A stretch of 64,000 nucleotides of DNA from Gordius sp. MW1 (lineage: Eukaryota > Nematomorpha > Gordioida > Gordea > Gordiidae). Positions within the stretch are counted from its first letter, which is position 1, and the number at the start of each line of letters is the position of its first letter. Positions 1 to 10,560 of the stretch are shown in pieces. The notes below the pieces were generated by a model that saw only the letters and a program-made list of their open reading frames with translations, made no database searches and was not told the DNA's origin. Location of the stretch: contig OZ038529.1 in assembly GCA_964036665.1 (NCBI GenBank), positions 10,672,060-10,736,059 of the forward strand. Direction: 5' to 3'. The position numbers and the translations under genes were made by a program.

Positions 1-752
1 CCGAATACTCTTGAGGTGTCCGCCTGACCATATAAAAACGAGCCGTTAGCAAGGCTCAAGAGCCCGCTCGGGCTTTATGGTCCTTATAAAAACTTACGCT
101 AAAATAACATCTATCCTTTTTTTACCAAGTTTTAATAAGTTTTTGTTTAATCGAACTTTGACACAAAATTTACCCCCCCCCCTTCCCTACAAATTCACTA
201 AGCTTAAATTTATATCTTTCTAATATAATTAATAATTCAATGGGCAAAGTCAATAAATCGATAATTCTAATCAAAAGATACCCCCCCCCCTCCCTATTTT
301 ATATGCCAAGGTTAAACTACATTTTATCCCTACCCCTATCCTACCCTCTTATCCGCCCACCGCTGACTTGGCATTATTGGTTTTTTCCTCCTTTTGCAAA
401 TATGGCAAATGCACCACAAAGAATATTCCCAAACGAAAATCAGTTGAGACTGGTTATCGAAAAAAATGTAAAAAAAGACTAGCCCAATCTTTACCTAATG
501 TAGAGTTTAGGAAAGACCACACAGCTCACTGGCCCAAGGATAATGATGTATAGGGTAGATGTAAACTGCCAGGATGCATATTTGTTACGTAAGTTTCTTG
601 CCAAAAATGTGGCGTACATTTATGTTTTACGCCCAAAAATAATTGTTTTAAAAATTTTCATTAAAATTAAAATGTTAAATTAAACATTTGTTGTAATTCA
701 TATAAAATTAATTGAACGTTTTTTCCCGTATAAACACCAGACTGCCATGGGA
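1..752 (+). repeat. direct repeat, copy 1 (partner at 3001-3747)
   Basis: The segment from the first base of the window to about 752 recurs at 3001-3747 in the same orientation, with scattered substitutions and small indels, about 3.0 kb apart. The homology may extend left of the window. Both copies carry a C-rich run, then a piggyBac-type C-terminal remnant, and end near the shared CTGCC at about 750. A short third piece (about 2453-2515) lies between them. It could be a tandem duplication or two insertions of one piggyBac-derived element; no terminal inverted repeat was identified. Confidence 0.85.
400..660 (+). pseudogene. piggyBac transposase C-terminal remnant, copy 1
   Basis: The end of a DDE_Tnp_1_7 (piggyBac) transposase, which in an intact element catalyses cut-and-paste at TTAA. 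The visible part is the cysteine-rich C-terminal zinc-binding domain: a TAHWPK stretch, then GRCKLPGC, SCQKCGVHLC and NNCFKNFH, giving the order His, Cys-x4-Cys, Cys-x2-Cys, Cys, Cys, His seen in the family. The catalytic Asp region is absent. There are stops and at least one frameshift, including a TAA inside the zinc domain, so it is dead. The same domain at 3.4-3.65 kb is less damaged. Confidence 0.6.
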
Positions 753-1017
753 AGTATTTTGGTTTTTTTATACTTTACTATTTATTCTCCCTTAATTGTT
801 TTAAAGAAATAGATATTCTTTACTTTCTTATGAAGCTGCAAAAGTCATTATGTTTTCCCCCTATTTATACAATGTAAAGTTAAATGCAAAAGCTCTTTAG
901 AGGTTTTTAGTTGCGGCCCCAAGCCACATGAATATTAAGAGCTTATTTAAATATGTAACATCCGCTAGATGGCAGCAACGTATAACTTTTGCGTTTCTTA
1001 GATCCTTCAATTGTTTT

Positions 1018-2450
1018 TAATTGCTATGCAATTTATGGGCTCGTTTTTTGGTGTCCTTCCGTCCGTCCGTTACCTTTCAAGTTTTTGGCGCCAGCTTTGT
1101 GACATGGAGGTTCGGGTTCAAGCTCAGGAGAGGACGAATTTTATTTTTTACTTTTTTTTAAATTAAATTAATGTTTTGTTCTTGTTAATACCATTGATAA
1201 TATAACTTTTTGACCGTCCGCTGGCTACTGACAAATGAAAAAATGACCATTGGCCAAATAAATCGAAATTTTATTTTTTCGTTTTTAAATTGGTATATTA
1301 GGTTAAGCTATTGATAAATACCCTATGCCCTTTCCTACAAGGGCCTATGCCTCTACTGATATGGGTCCCTGTGCCCCTACAAAAGCCTATGCCTCTACTG
1401 ATGTAAGTTCGAATCCCTGAGAGGGCAAAATTTTTATTTTTTTTTTAAATTAAATTAATATATTGTTCTTGTTAATACCCTTGATAATACGACTTTTTGA
1501 CCGTCCGCAGGCTACTGACCAATGAAAAAAATCACCATTGGCCAAATTGTGATTCAAAATTTTTTTCGTCAAATTAATATTGTTTTTGTTAATACCATTG
1601 ATAATATAGCTTTTTGGCCGTCCGCTGGCTGCTGACCAATGGAAAAAAATGACCATTGGCCAAAATGTGAATCGAAATTTTTTTTTCGTTTTTTTCGACT
1701 CGTATGTAATTATAAACCGTCTCTTGGTACTGACCAATGGAAAAAATGACCATTGGCCAAATTGTGATTTAAAATTTTTTTTGTTTTTTTTTGGCTCTTA
1801 TGTATTTATATCCTTTTTGACCGTGTCCTGGCTACTGACCAATAAAAAAAATGACCATTGGCCAAAGTATAAATCGAAATTTTTATTTCGTTTTTGAATT
1901 GGTTAACATTGATAAATACCCTGTGCCCTCCCCTACAGAAGCCTATGCCTCTACTGATATGGGTCCCTGGACCCCTACAAAAGCCTATGCCTCTACTGAT
2001 GTGGGTTCGAATCCCGGAGAGGGCAAAATTTTTATTTTTTTTAAATTAAATTAATATATTGTTCTTGTTAATACCCTTGATAGTATGACTTTTTAACCGT
2101 GTCCTGGCTACTGACCAATGGAAAAAAATGACCATTGGCCAAATTGTTATTCGAAATTGTTTTTTGTCAAATATATTGTTTTTGTTAATACCATTGATAA
2201 TATGGTTTTTTGGCCGTCCGCTGGCTGCTGACCAATGGAAAAAAAATCACCATTGGCCAAAGTGTGAATCGAAATTTTTTTTCCTTTTTTTCGAATCGTA
2301 TGTATTTATAAACCGTCTCTTGGTACTGATCAATGGAAAAAATGACCATTGGCCAAAATGTAGCATTTTTTTCTATATTTTAAATATAGGCTAGTTGGCC
2401 GTTTGCTGGCTCCTGATCAATAAAAAAAATGACCACTGGCTAAAGTGAGA
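1018..2450 (+). mobile_element. Helentron-like (HINE/DINE-1-type) element, 3'-truncated
   Basis: It begins with the family's left end (TTAATTGCTATGCAATTTAT then GGGCTCG) followed by a short GTCC microsatellite (about 1051-1070), a tRNA-like B-box block, and a core of about 120-130-bp tandem units. Each unit holds CCAATGG and CCATTGG separated by an A/T run, so each can form a hairpin. Blocks with GGTTCGAATCCC at about 1406 and 2005 resemble pol III B boxes. The polypyrimidine tract and terminal hairpin of intact copies are missing. No coding sequence; peptides readable here are just the tandem unit in translation. Confidence 0.7.
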
Positions 2451-3000
2451 TTTTATAAATTTAATAAGTTTTTGTTTAATCGAACTTTGACACAAAATTT
2501 ACCCCCCCCCCCCCCCTCTTCCTTGTAATTAGATATTTATTTTGGGGTAATCTTTTCTGCTGACCCGATAAAACAAAGGGCGGAATTTGGGGCAAAAGTT
2601 AGATAAATTCGCTCCTAGTTTGGGTTTATATTTTGTATTTGCTACCTTTGGAAATAATTTTAAAATTGTCAAAACTTAAAAAAATATTGAGGATATATAT
2701 TGTAAACAAAATTAAGAAACAATCACTATTATTTAATAAATGTCGAGGGGGATGGAGCTCCAAGATTGTTAGAGATTTTTGGAGTTTAAAAAATAATTTA
2801 AATTCTTCCATCTAGGAAAAAGTCTATAATTTTACTATTAATTAAACAGTAAATACTCTTTATGGAACCAATTTAGCGACTAAATGAATTCTTTATATTT
2901 TTTCCCCCGATAGTAAAATAATTATCATTATTAAATATCAAAGCCAAAATTAATTTTACGCCAAAACAAAGTAAATAAATTAAAGAAAAACCTATTAAGT
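2451..3000. other. no gene; short fragment of the 3-kb direct repeat
   Basis: The first 65 bases match the C-rich section of the flanking direct repeats (positions around 135-185). The rest is AT-rich with no recognisable gene or repeat. Confidence 0.5.
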
Positions 3001-3747
3001 CCGAATACTCTTGAGGTGCCCGCCTGACCATATAAAAACAAGCCGTCGGCAAGGCTCGAGATCCCGCTCGGGCTTTGTGGTCCTTATAAAAACTTACGCT
3101 AAAATAACATTTATCCTTTTTTTACCGAGTTTTAATAAGTTTTTGTTTAATCGAACTACACAAAATTTACCCCCCCCCCCTTCCCTACAAATTCGCTAAG
3201 CTTAAATTTATATCTTTCTAATATAATTAATAATTTAATGGGCAAAGTCAATAAATCGATAATTCTAATCAAAAGATACCCTACCCCCCTCCCTATTTTA
3301 TATGCCAAGGTTAAACTACATTTTATTATCCTACCCTCTTATTCGCCCACCGCTGACTTATCACTATTGGTTTTTTCCTCCTTTTGTAAATATGGCAAAT
3401 GCACCACAAACAATATTCCCAAACGATAATCAGTTGAGACTGGTTATCGGGAAAAATGTAAAAAAAAGACCAGTCCAATCTTTACCTAATGTAGAGTTTG
3501 GAAAGACCTCACCGCTCACTGGCCCAAATATAATGAAAAGGGTAGATGTAAACTGCCAGGGTGCATATTTGTTACGAAAGTTTCTTGCCAAAAATGTGGC
3601 GTACATTTATGTTTTACGCCCAAAAATAATTGTTTTAAAGATTTTCATGAAAATTAAAATGTTCCAATATTAAATATTTGTTGTAATTCATATAAAATCA
3701 TTTGAACATTTTTTCCCGTAAAACACCATACTGCCCCAGGAAGTAGA
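3001..3747 (+). repeat. direct repeat, copy 2 (partner at 1-752)
   Basis: Second copy of the ~750-bp repeat, same orientation as copy 1. It starts immediately after an unrelated AT-rich stretch and ends near the shared CTGCC at about 3737, after which the two loci diverge. Confidence 0.85.
3385..3648 (+). pseudogene. piggyBac transposase C-terminal remnant, copy 2
   Basis: The better preserved of the two remnants. After VNMANAP and LRLVIGKNV (resembling the piggyBac helix before the zinc domain) there is a one-base frame change near 3507. Then one frame reads DLTAHWPKYN, GRCKLPGC, SCQKCGVHLC and NNCFKDFHEN before a stop at about 3645. The Cys/His spacing is that of the piggyBac cysteine-rich domain, which binds transposon ends in the family. 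The upstream catalytic DDD core is not present here. Alternative: a host piggyBac-derived gene fragment, but two equally broken copies argue for an element. Confidence 0.62.
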
Positions 3748-3967
3748 TATCATTCTACATAATATTAATACTTTTATCATTAATCATATTTGTCCTAAAT
3801 TTTCTGCTAGAACCAATCAGGGTTTTATAACTAAATTGCCTGCCAAGGCCAGCCAAAACCCTTAAATTGCCCAATTCACTAATTATTAAAAAATTAAAGC
3901 ATTTTAGCTTTTGATAGTCGCCCTCTTCGTCTTTTTTAACCTATAATAATATTTTTTGCTTTTATAA

Positions 3968-4090
3968 TTGTACCAAGTGGTAGCTATATATAAGTAATGG
4001 GTAAAACATATTTTGAAGTCTAATGGCTGAGTTGATTGAATGTGTGACTAGCTTCATTAGCTCGTAGGTTCGAATCTCGCACGTCTCTGT
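3968..4090 (+). ncRNA. tRNA-derived element, copy S1
   Basis: A TATATATAAGT motif stands about 45 bases upstream of a tRNA-like stretch: A-box-like TAATGGCTGAGTTGATTGAA at about 4020 and B box GGTTCGAATCTC at about 4069. The same upstream block and tRNA-like body occur at 16443-16620 (+) and 52075-52205 (-), so this is a dispersed family and not a functional tRNA gene. The 3' tail of the other copies is missing; a Helentron-core fragment follows. Confidence 0.55.
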
Positions 4091-4205
4091 GCTCCTACAA
4101 AAGCCTTTACCACTACTGATGTGGGTTCGAATCCCGGCGAGGGCAAATTTTTTTATTTTTTAAATTAAATTAATATATCGTTCTTGTTAATACCATTTAA
4201 CTTTT
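4078..4205 (+). mobile_element. fragment of Helentron-like core with B box
   Basis: CTACAAAAGCC, then GTGGGTTCGAATCCCGG and GAGGGCAAA, followed by TTAAATTAATATAT and TTCTTGTTAATACC: the same order as in the cores at 2.0, 32.1 and 32.5 kb. Confidence 0.55.
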
Positions 4206-4284
4206 TAAATATTATAATTTATTTTAATTGGTGTAAAAAAATTTTTTTACATACACGACTAAAAAATATTAAAACGCGCTATAA

Positions 4285-6160
4285 TTAATCGGATGGCATT
4301 GATCCGTGTATGGAAATCGTGTTGGATTTAACGATTTCCATTGTGATCTTTTGCCTGATAAAAAAGTATTCTTTGGGATCGTGAGTAATGGAGGTTATAT
4401 ATTTTGAAATTTGTTTTAGGAATTGGCTGTCCTCGGGACCTAAGTTACCGAGGGTCGTAGCTACTACTGGTACGAAAATAATATTGCTTAGGTATTTGTA
4501 TTTATCCTCTTACTTTCTCTCAGTAGAAGAGATGAGGTCGGGAGAGGCGTTATTTGGCGAATACGTCCACTGCAGTGAAGTCCCAGCAGGCGTTTAGGCC
4601 ACGAGCCCACGCGATGATTGTTACTCCATCGGGTCTTTTCCTGTCAATGGAGCTTAGGCCAGTGGGTTCTATTGTATTGGAAAAGCCGGCTTTCTTCAAA
4701 GATTGTCCGATTATTTTATTTATTGTGGCATGACGGGGATGCCGCCCCTTGCTGTATTGGCAGTGTAGAGGATGATGGCCGTTTGCTAGAACGGGTTGGC
4801 GACAGAGGTCGCAGTTGAATGGGGACACAATGTCGCAGCCGAGGCGTAGGCCTTCAGCTATTCGGAGTTCCTCGCCCGACAGGTGTAACCCTAGGTTTTG
4901 GCTTAATAGGGCCCCGAGCCATTTGTAACCCCCGGAGGATGCCCAATTGAAGTGAAGATTTCCCAAAGATAGGTTGTTCGAAGTGAGGTAAGCTACGAAA
5001 CGTGATATCCGTGGTAAGTCCCATTTTGGGTGGTTCCAGTTGAGTGAGTTGCGGAATCCAGTTTGAGGTCTTCCCACGCCTGAGGGGCGCTGTCGAGGTG
5101 AGGGTTTGGGTTTGAGTGATTTGCTTGATTAACTCATCCGTTGATAAACGGGATGAAATGAACCCTGCTAGTTAGAGTAGATGGGGGTCGGATGCCTATA
5201 CCACCACTCTTGGAGGGAAGGGTGGCTTGGAGCCATTAAAGAGGGCTAAATTTAAGGTTTAGGCACCTTTCGATAAGAAATTGGATTTTTTTTCCCAGCG
5301 CGTGGAGTAGGTTAACGGTTAGGAAGACGGGCGAAGCGCGTAATGCATAGTTAATTTTGGGTATTAGGAGGAAGAGGAAAAAGGCATGATGGGGAGTAAG
5401 ACGCTCCAGGGTGTGGGATATGGAGTCAATGAAGTCGAAGAAATGCTCTAAGAATGTTTCAGTTGTTTTGACGCCTCCAATGGGAGCGTCTAAGTAATGA
5501 AAGTCATCTCTTGATATGACTGGGAATGGGAGGGAGATTTTGTCGATTGTGAGATCTTTGGTGAAGATCTCACATTTCGATGTGTTTAGGCTGAGTGATA
5601 TATTGTCTGCGACGTCATTAATAATCTGTGGGATTTTCCGGACTTCTTCGGCAGGGCCGACGAGGAATCCGTCATCAAGGTACCATAAATTACATGAGAA
5701 GGCTCCTAGGGAGGAGAGTTTATCGATGATGGTTTGAATTGCCAAACAGAAAAGGGCCGGGCCCAAAGGATCTCCTTGTTATATCCCTTGGGATGATTTG
5801 ATTATTTGGTCCCCAAAGAGTAGATACGTTGGGTTCCCATAGCTATTTAACAGAAACTGATGGAATTCCGGAAATTGTTGTATGAACGGTTCAATAAAGG
5901 CTGCTCGGTTTACGCTGTTAAATGCGTTTTTAAAATCGAGTTTCACCAGGAGGTCATTTGATGAAGAAGACTCAAGAAATGTTCGAGCTACATGGGAAGC
6001 AGCCTCGCATCCTCCTTTCACGCCAAAACCAAGTTGGTTTGGGAGGAGAAAAGCCGTTAAAAGTGAACGGATACGCTAGGTTATTATTCTGGAAACCATG
6101 CGTCGGAGGACTGATCCAACAACTGGGTCGGATCGACCCATCTGGTTTTTTAAAAGCAAT
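4285..6160 (-). pseudogene. non-LTR retrotransposon RT + RLE, copy A
   Basis: 3' two-thirds of an RLE-type LINE polyprotein, read right to left. Reverse transcriptase motifs are clear: KPDGSIRP, LGFGVKGGCEAA, KLDFKNAFNSVNR (motif A Asp), QGDPLGP (motif B), WYLDDG (motif C, catalytic Asp pair) and LNTSKCEIF. Then comes a zinc-binding stretch CDLCRQPV..HHPLHC, RH, and the endonuclease signature RPDG..WDFTAVD, matching the Cys/His motif and PD-(D/E)xK-like nuclease of R2-type elements. The C-terminus (SISIHGSMP-like) ends at 4285. A stop replaces the codon before QGDPLGP near 5780, and frameshifts occur near 5230-5080, 6020 and 4550. In a live element this protein nicks target DNA and primes reverse transcription. 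Copies C, D, E and F share the layout. Confidence 0.85.
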
Positions 6161-6170
6161 TAATAATTAA

Positions 6171-6363
6171 ATAATAATTTTGCATTTAATACCCCCCTAT
6201 AGGCACTCTCGCCCCTTCCCACCTTTCTCGCCCATAAATTGCATAGCAAATATGCTACGTTTATACGGAGTATAGATGAGTCATCCCCCCTTCCCCTCCT
6301 CTCCTTCCCCTCCTCTCCTTCCCCTTTCCTTCTCCCCTTTCCCACGAGGGCCGAAGGCCCTCG
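6171..6363 (+). mobile_element. 3' end of Helentron-like element with terminal hairpin
   Basis: Carries CCCCCCTATAGGCA, CGCCCATAAATTGCATAGC (the right-hand sub-terminal inverted repeat), a polypyrimidine tract and the terminal hairpin CGAGGGCCGAAGGCCCTCG at 6345-6363, whose 8-bp arms are perfect. The left part of the element is absent. Confidence 0.7.
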
Positions 6364-6369
6364 TTTTAT

Positions 6370-6440
6370 TATCTTCTGATTTTTATCATAAACCCGGAAT
6401 TTATTAACTAATTTCTAACATTGATAAATGTTTTTTTTCA
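6370..6440 (+). repeat. tail fragment of the hammerhead-type repeat
   Basis: TTATTATCTTCTGATT, ATAAACCC and AATTTATTAACT-like sequence matches the unit tail at 42415-42470; no ribozyme core is present. Confidence 0.5.
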
Positions 6441-6579
6441 TTAAAAGTTTATTAATATATGCCTAATTGTAATACGGTAAAATGTAATACAAATATAGTA
6501 TATAAAAAATTAAATAAGAGCGTTATGTAGCGAATAAATCTTCAGCTTCCTCTTTTAAGAAAGGGCAGAATCTAAAAAG

Positions 6580-7105
6580 GATTTAAAATTGAAATTTGAG
6601 ATTAAAATCGCAATTGATTGTTTTAGTAGAAATGCGGGAGAATATTTAGAAGGAGGGATCGTCTGCTTATTTCTTTAAAAAAGGCCAATGCCATTTTCCC
6701 ATAAGAGCCGGAACAGGATGAAACATGGAGATAAAAATACTTGAGTTTAAAAAGGCCTTGTATTTTGTCAATTTGCGCCCCTCGGCGAGGGCCATTGAGT
6801 TATATTGAGATATGAGGGGGCAAACAAAGCAATGCATGTAAAGTCCCATGTTAAGGATAGACAGTTTTCCCAATGAACAAGTGGAGAGCCGTCAGGGCGC
6901 ATTCGACCCTCAAGAGAAGGGTCTGACGGCTCAAAAATGGAGGGGATTTTAGTCTTTTTAGGGGCCGACTGGATGATGGAGTTGATTTTGGAGTGCCGCA
7001 CTTGTCTGTATTTGTTCAACCTGCAATGTAATGGATGACGGGGCTTCTTCGTCAACTGGCAGGTCGCAATTCCTACAAGCATATGGCTTGGTGTATTTGA
7101 TGCCT
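6580..7105 (-). pseudogene. non-LTR retrotransposon RLE fragment, copy B
   Basis: Only the C-terminal zinc-binding/endonuclease part remains. Read right to left: CRNC, a frame change, RHPLHCRLNKYRQVRHSK, then IPSIFEP, GRMRPDGS and LTWDFTCI. The order Cys-Cys-His-Cys, RH, PD and a downstream Asp matches copies A, C and D, although the residue after WDFTCI is Ala where the others have Asp. A decayed C-terminal stretch (PALMGKWHWPFLKK, FLLKQSIAI) follows. No RT domain; the host-like segment begins about 80 bp to the right. Confidence 0.75.
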
Positions 7106-7179
7106 GCAATCACATGATATTGATACTGATGACATAAATGCTGTAAGTATAATTGAGCCTTATTTGGAAAATCATAATG

Positions 7180-8010
7180 TTTTGGCTGATTAAAAGCATG
7201 TGACTAGAATCTTTAAGTCAAGAAATTAATACTGTTATTCTAAAATGGTGTAAGGAATGTCTTAAAATGTACGAACTAAGTGTATCAAATTTTAGAACAG
7301 ATTGGAGAAATGGGTTGGCTTTTAACGCCTTATTGCATTCATTAGATCCGGAGGCATTTGATTTTGATAAAATTGAAGGTCTACCCCCTAAAGAAGTCCT
7401 AGCTAATGCTTTCAAACTCGGGCTCGAAAAATATGGGATCCCGCAGCTACTTGAGCCATTAGATGTCGATCAAGATAACCCAGATTCGAAGTGTGTATTT
7501 CTCTACATCGCTTTTATTTATGAAAAATCCCTTAAGTCTAAAGGTGCACTTTCCTCCTACGTCACAAATCTTCCTGAATATTCGTCCCGTTTAGATAATT
7601 TTATGTCATGCCTTAAATCGATTCAAAGCGAATTGTGCAAGGACAAAATCATACATAGCAAAATAGACGATATTAAGGATGAGTTCAATCGTCACGAAGG
7701 TTTTATAACATCTCTCAGCAGACCCAAATTTTAGACATGTTGAAAGCGGGCCAAGTACCCTGCAAAATACCGTCGACGCGCTCGGTAAAGATGAGAAAGG
7801 GTCCCTTTTGGAGAGGATGAAGAAGTTGAATGCGTTGTGGGAAAGCCTTCGAACTGATACGCTACAATATCAGGCTAGGCTTCAGGAAGCTCTTGATATT
7901 CGGGACCCGCAATCCGTTGTATTGGTGCCCGTGCTGTACAGCCATTATATTGGACCCGGAGGAAATTTAAATAATAGCTCTAACGCTGCCTTATCTGTCG
8001 ATTTGGTTGA
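7180..8010 (+). pseudogene. dystrophin/utrophin-like CH2 + spectrin repeat, broken
   Basis: The frame from about 7208 reads a second calponin-homology domain: ILKWCKEC, NFRTDWRNGLAFNALLH (cf. the NF-T-SW-DGLALNALIH motif of dystrophin, spectrin and actinin CH2), then LGLEKYGIPQLLEPLDVD and PDSKCVFLYI. It is followed by a spectrin-type helix region (HEGFITSL, then QQTQILDMLKAGQ in the next frame, then KKLNALWESLRTDT in the third frame). HEGF and the LN-WE-LR pattern resemble the first spectrin repeat of dystrophin more than alpha-actinin. Such proteins link F-actin to the membrane. Two frame changes lie between 7715 and 7770, so it is a pseudogene, a decayed exon or mis-assembled. No intron is seen across about 800 bp. 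Confidence 0.65.
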
Positions 8011-8242
8011 TTGAATGTCCTTGGCTTTGACCATAATTCAGTGCAAATGAAATAAGATATATGAGTAGGAAAAAGGAGGCCTGGATATTTCCCAGTTGCA
8101 TTTGAAAGATCTCATACCATTGTGAAGATGGTCAATCTATGAATCAAGGATCGGGGAGTGAAAGGATAATATGATAGATAAACCATTCATTGTAACTTTT
8201 TGTTTGAAGAAGGTATCTTGCTTGGAATGTATAGCTAACAAT

Positions 8243-8520
8243 CAGTGGGTAATTTGAGCATTGCACGTCCAAACTCTGTGACACCCCCAGGGTTAAATGA
8301 AATCTTGAGTACTCTTGAACCTTCCCAGTTACCATTTGGTTGTGCTATTACATGTCCACGAGTATAATTGCACCTAGTACTGGTTGTTGTAGTTCAACTT
8401 TATCCATGCAGCCAAATGGAATACTAAATGACTTGAAAGGATCTTTTGATTCTAGCCCAAAAATAAAATTCTGTGAGATGTCATAAATAGTTGTCCTTTT
8501 TATTTTCTCCTTTCATTTCT
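8243..8520 (-). pseudogene. WBP2-like GRAM domain remnant
   Basis: Read right to left: GQLFMTSHRILFLG, a frame change, KDPFKSFSIPFGCMDKVELQ, QPVLGA, a one-base loss in an A run, then IAQPNGNWEGSRVLKISF, NPGGVTEFGRAMLKL. This follows the GRAM domain of WW-domain-binding protein 2 (a MPF-LM-D-E-KQPVFGANYI, GGWEGS, F-GGAIEFGQ pattern), a transcriptional coactivator and phosphoinositide-type domain. The PPxY motifs and the C-terminus were not found. Two frame changes make it non-functional as read. No intron interrupts about 270 bp, so a processed pseudogene or a single exon is possible. Confidence 0.62.
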
Positions 8521-9240
8521 TTTTCCGTTATTATAGGAATGTCCGTAAATGTAATAATGATAATTTCATTTATTAAAATTTATGTATCATCGATACAATT
8601 TCCATCAAATTTTGAATTTATCCACTAGTCTCATTTCATCTTCATCTTAGATATAAATTTGTTCTATCAAGCCCTTCTCTAAATATTTCTAGCATATGTT
8701 CGAAGTTCCAAATCTTTATCTTCCCTTTTTCTTTATAACTGTGGAGCAATAATCACATAAATTTCCTAGGAAGTATAATTGCCCTAGCATCTTCTGTATA
8801 CAAATTCCTAAATTTCTTTTTAGTCATATGTATGATATATGTCAGTTAAATTGAATTGCGTTGGATTTTCATTTTTTACCAGAAGTTTATTATGCTTGGA
8901 ATAATCATTACAAATTTCAAAACATAGCAACAATTTTGATTAACTGGATAAAATTTTATTACATATTGGAAAAATCATAGGAAACTGTCCTTATCGCAAA
9001 TTTTTCAACAATCAAGAAAAAGTGTATTATGTTTAAGCACAACTTAACCAATTCTATTAATTATGAGCTAATGATATAAATAGAGTTTATTATGAGAATA
9101 AGAACCAAGGGGTCATATAAAATGCGAAACGATCGATGGTCTCGATTGGAATAAATATTAAAATACAATATTCGTAACACTATTCATTTTAGAATGCCTG
9201 CATCTTAGTTCTTTACATTAAGTGAGGTCATAATCAAAGA
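8521..9240. other. no recognisable gene
   Basis: AT-rich sequence without long frames, inverted repeats or matches to the repeat families described elsewhere in the window. Confidence 0.4.
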
Positions 9241-10560
9241 CCAGAAATGCCCGACCCGGCCCGCTCGGCCCGGCCCACGGGCCGGGTCGGGTCGGGCAAC
9301 TGTCAATTATGATTTTTGGGCGGGCACGCTGATAAGATTCGGGCACAAATCCTAGTAAATTATCTTGTTATTTTTTTATTAGATTGTATATCGCGTTCGC
9401 GAATGTAGCCACCCCCCATGTTAAATCTTTGCCCCACTCCATTTCTTTCAGATCCCTAGTTACGTTTATGGAAAGGATTGAATTATTTATATTTATGTAG
9501 CCATTTCATTGTTCGCAATATACATGTGTGCCGTCTAGGCTTAAAACAGAAACGTCATGCCATTTTCACACAATGTACATATAAGAGTTTAATTCTAATT
9601 CATTAATTTTTTTAACATATAAAATTTCGTTCAGCCTTTTTGATTCCTACTTTATTTTTATAATACATAATTACCATTTTCTTGCTTCAAAAATTTTTTT
9701 TTATTTTATAGCAAAGTAAGTAATACTAATTTAAATTTTTTTATTCTACTATTAAAATTGTGTGACCTATGACTGGTTTTGCCAGCGATGATATAATATT
9801 TAAAAAAAACCTTGGGCAAATTTTTTCGCACTAATTTAGGAGATTTAATTGTCCGTTCCAAGTTTATGCAAATGCTTTACCTGTCCATTCGTTTTTAAGC
9901 TTATATTTTTAAAACTTTTTATTATATTAAATATCGTGCTTGATCTTAACTCTTAATTAGATTTAAAATTTTATTAATCAGGCCGGGCAGCTCTAATGGT
10001 TCAGGCATGGCCGAGCGGACACTTAGAAGGATTCAGGCGGATAAGTAATTTAGACCGGTGTAATGTACGAAAATAACGAAAGTTAGAAAATAGCACCGGG
10101 CCAATTTCGGATTGAAAAATTTAAACAAATCTGACCTCTGTTTGGGATCTCATAAATTCGGGACTAACGGGCAAATTTAATATTTTGGTCCGTAAATTTG
10201 GGCAGCTTTAACGATTCGGGCGGGCCCGGGCGGACACTTAGATGGGCCCGGGCGGTCAATAAAGTTAAAAAATCAACAACTAGTAGGTCTAATATCACCA
10301 CATTAAATGATGGGAAATATCAATTTATTTTGCGCTTTCTGCTTGCTAGTCAATTACATTTTATCGTGTTTTTATACAGATAGCAGCATTCCTAATTGCA
10401 AAGTGCATGATAGTGAAAAGAATTATAAACTCTCTAAGATATACAATCCAAGGTATAATTAACTAATCTGTATAATATTGTTTGATTATTTTGAAATAGA
10501 GCTACTAGGGCCCGGCCAGCGAGTCGGCCTTGGGGACTTGGGCCGGGCCTAGTTATATGT
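9241..10560. repeat. GC-palindrome-bearing dispersed repeat, unclassified
   Basis: Opens with a strong GC-rich palindrome at 9250-9299 (GCCCGACCCGGCCCG against CGGGCCGGGTCGGGTCGGGC). A pair of related blocks about 217 bp apart (9981-10030 and 10200-10250) share CGGGCAGCT.TAA.G.TTC and GCGGACACTTAGA. A further GGGCCCGG block closes the region at about 10508-10553. It looks like a decayed non-autonomous DNA element, but its ends were not defined and no protein is encoded. Confidence 0.4.

Noticed and set aside
240-553. Two overlapping plus-strand frames at the left end
   Set aside because: They lie in the wrong frames for the piggyBac zinc domain and run through the C-rich repeat.
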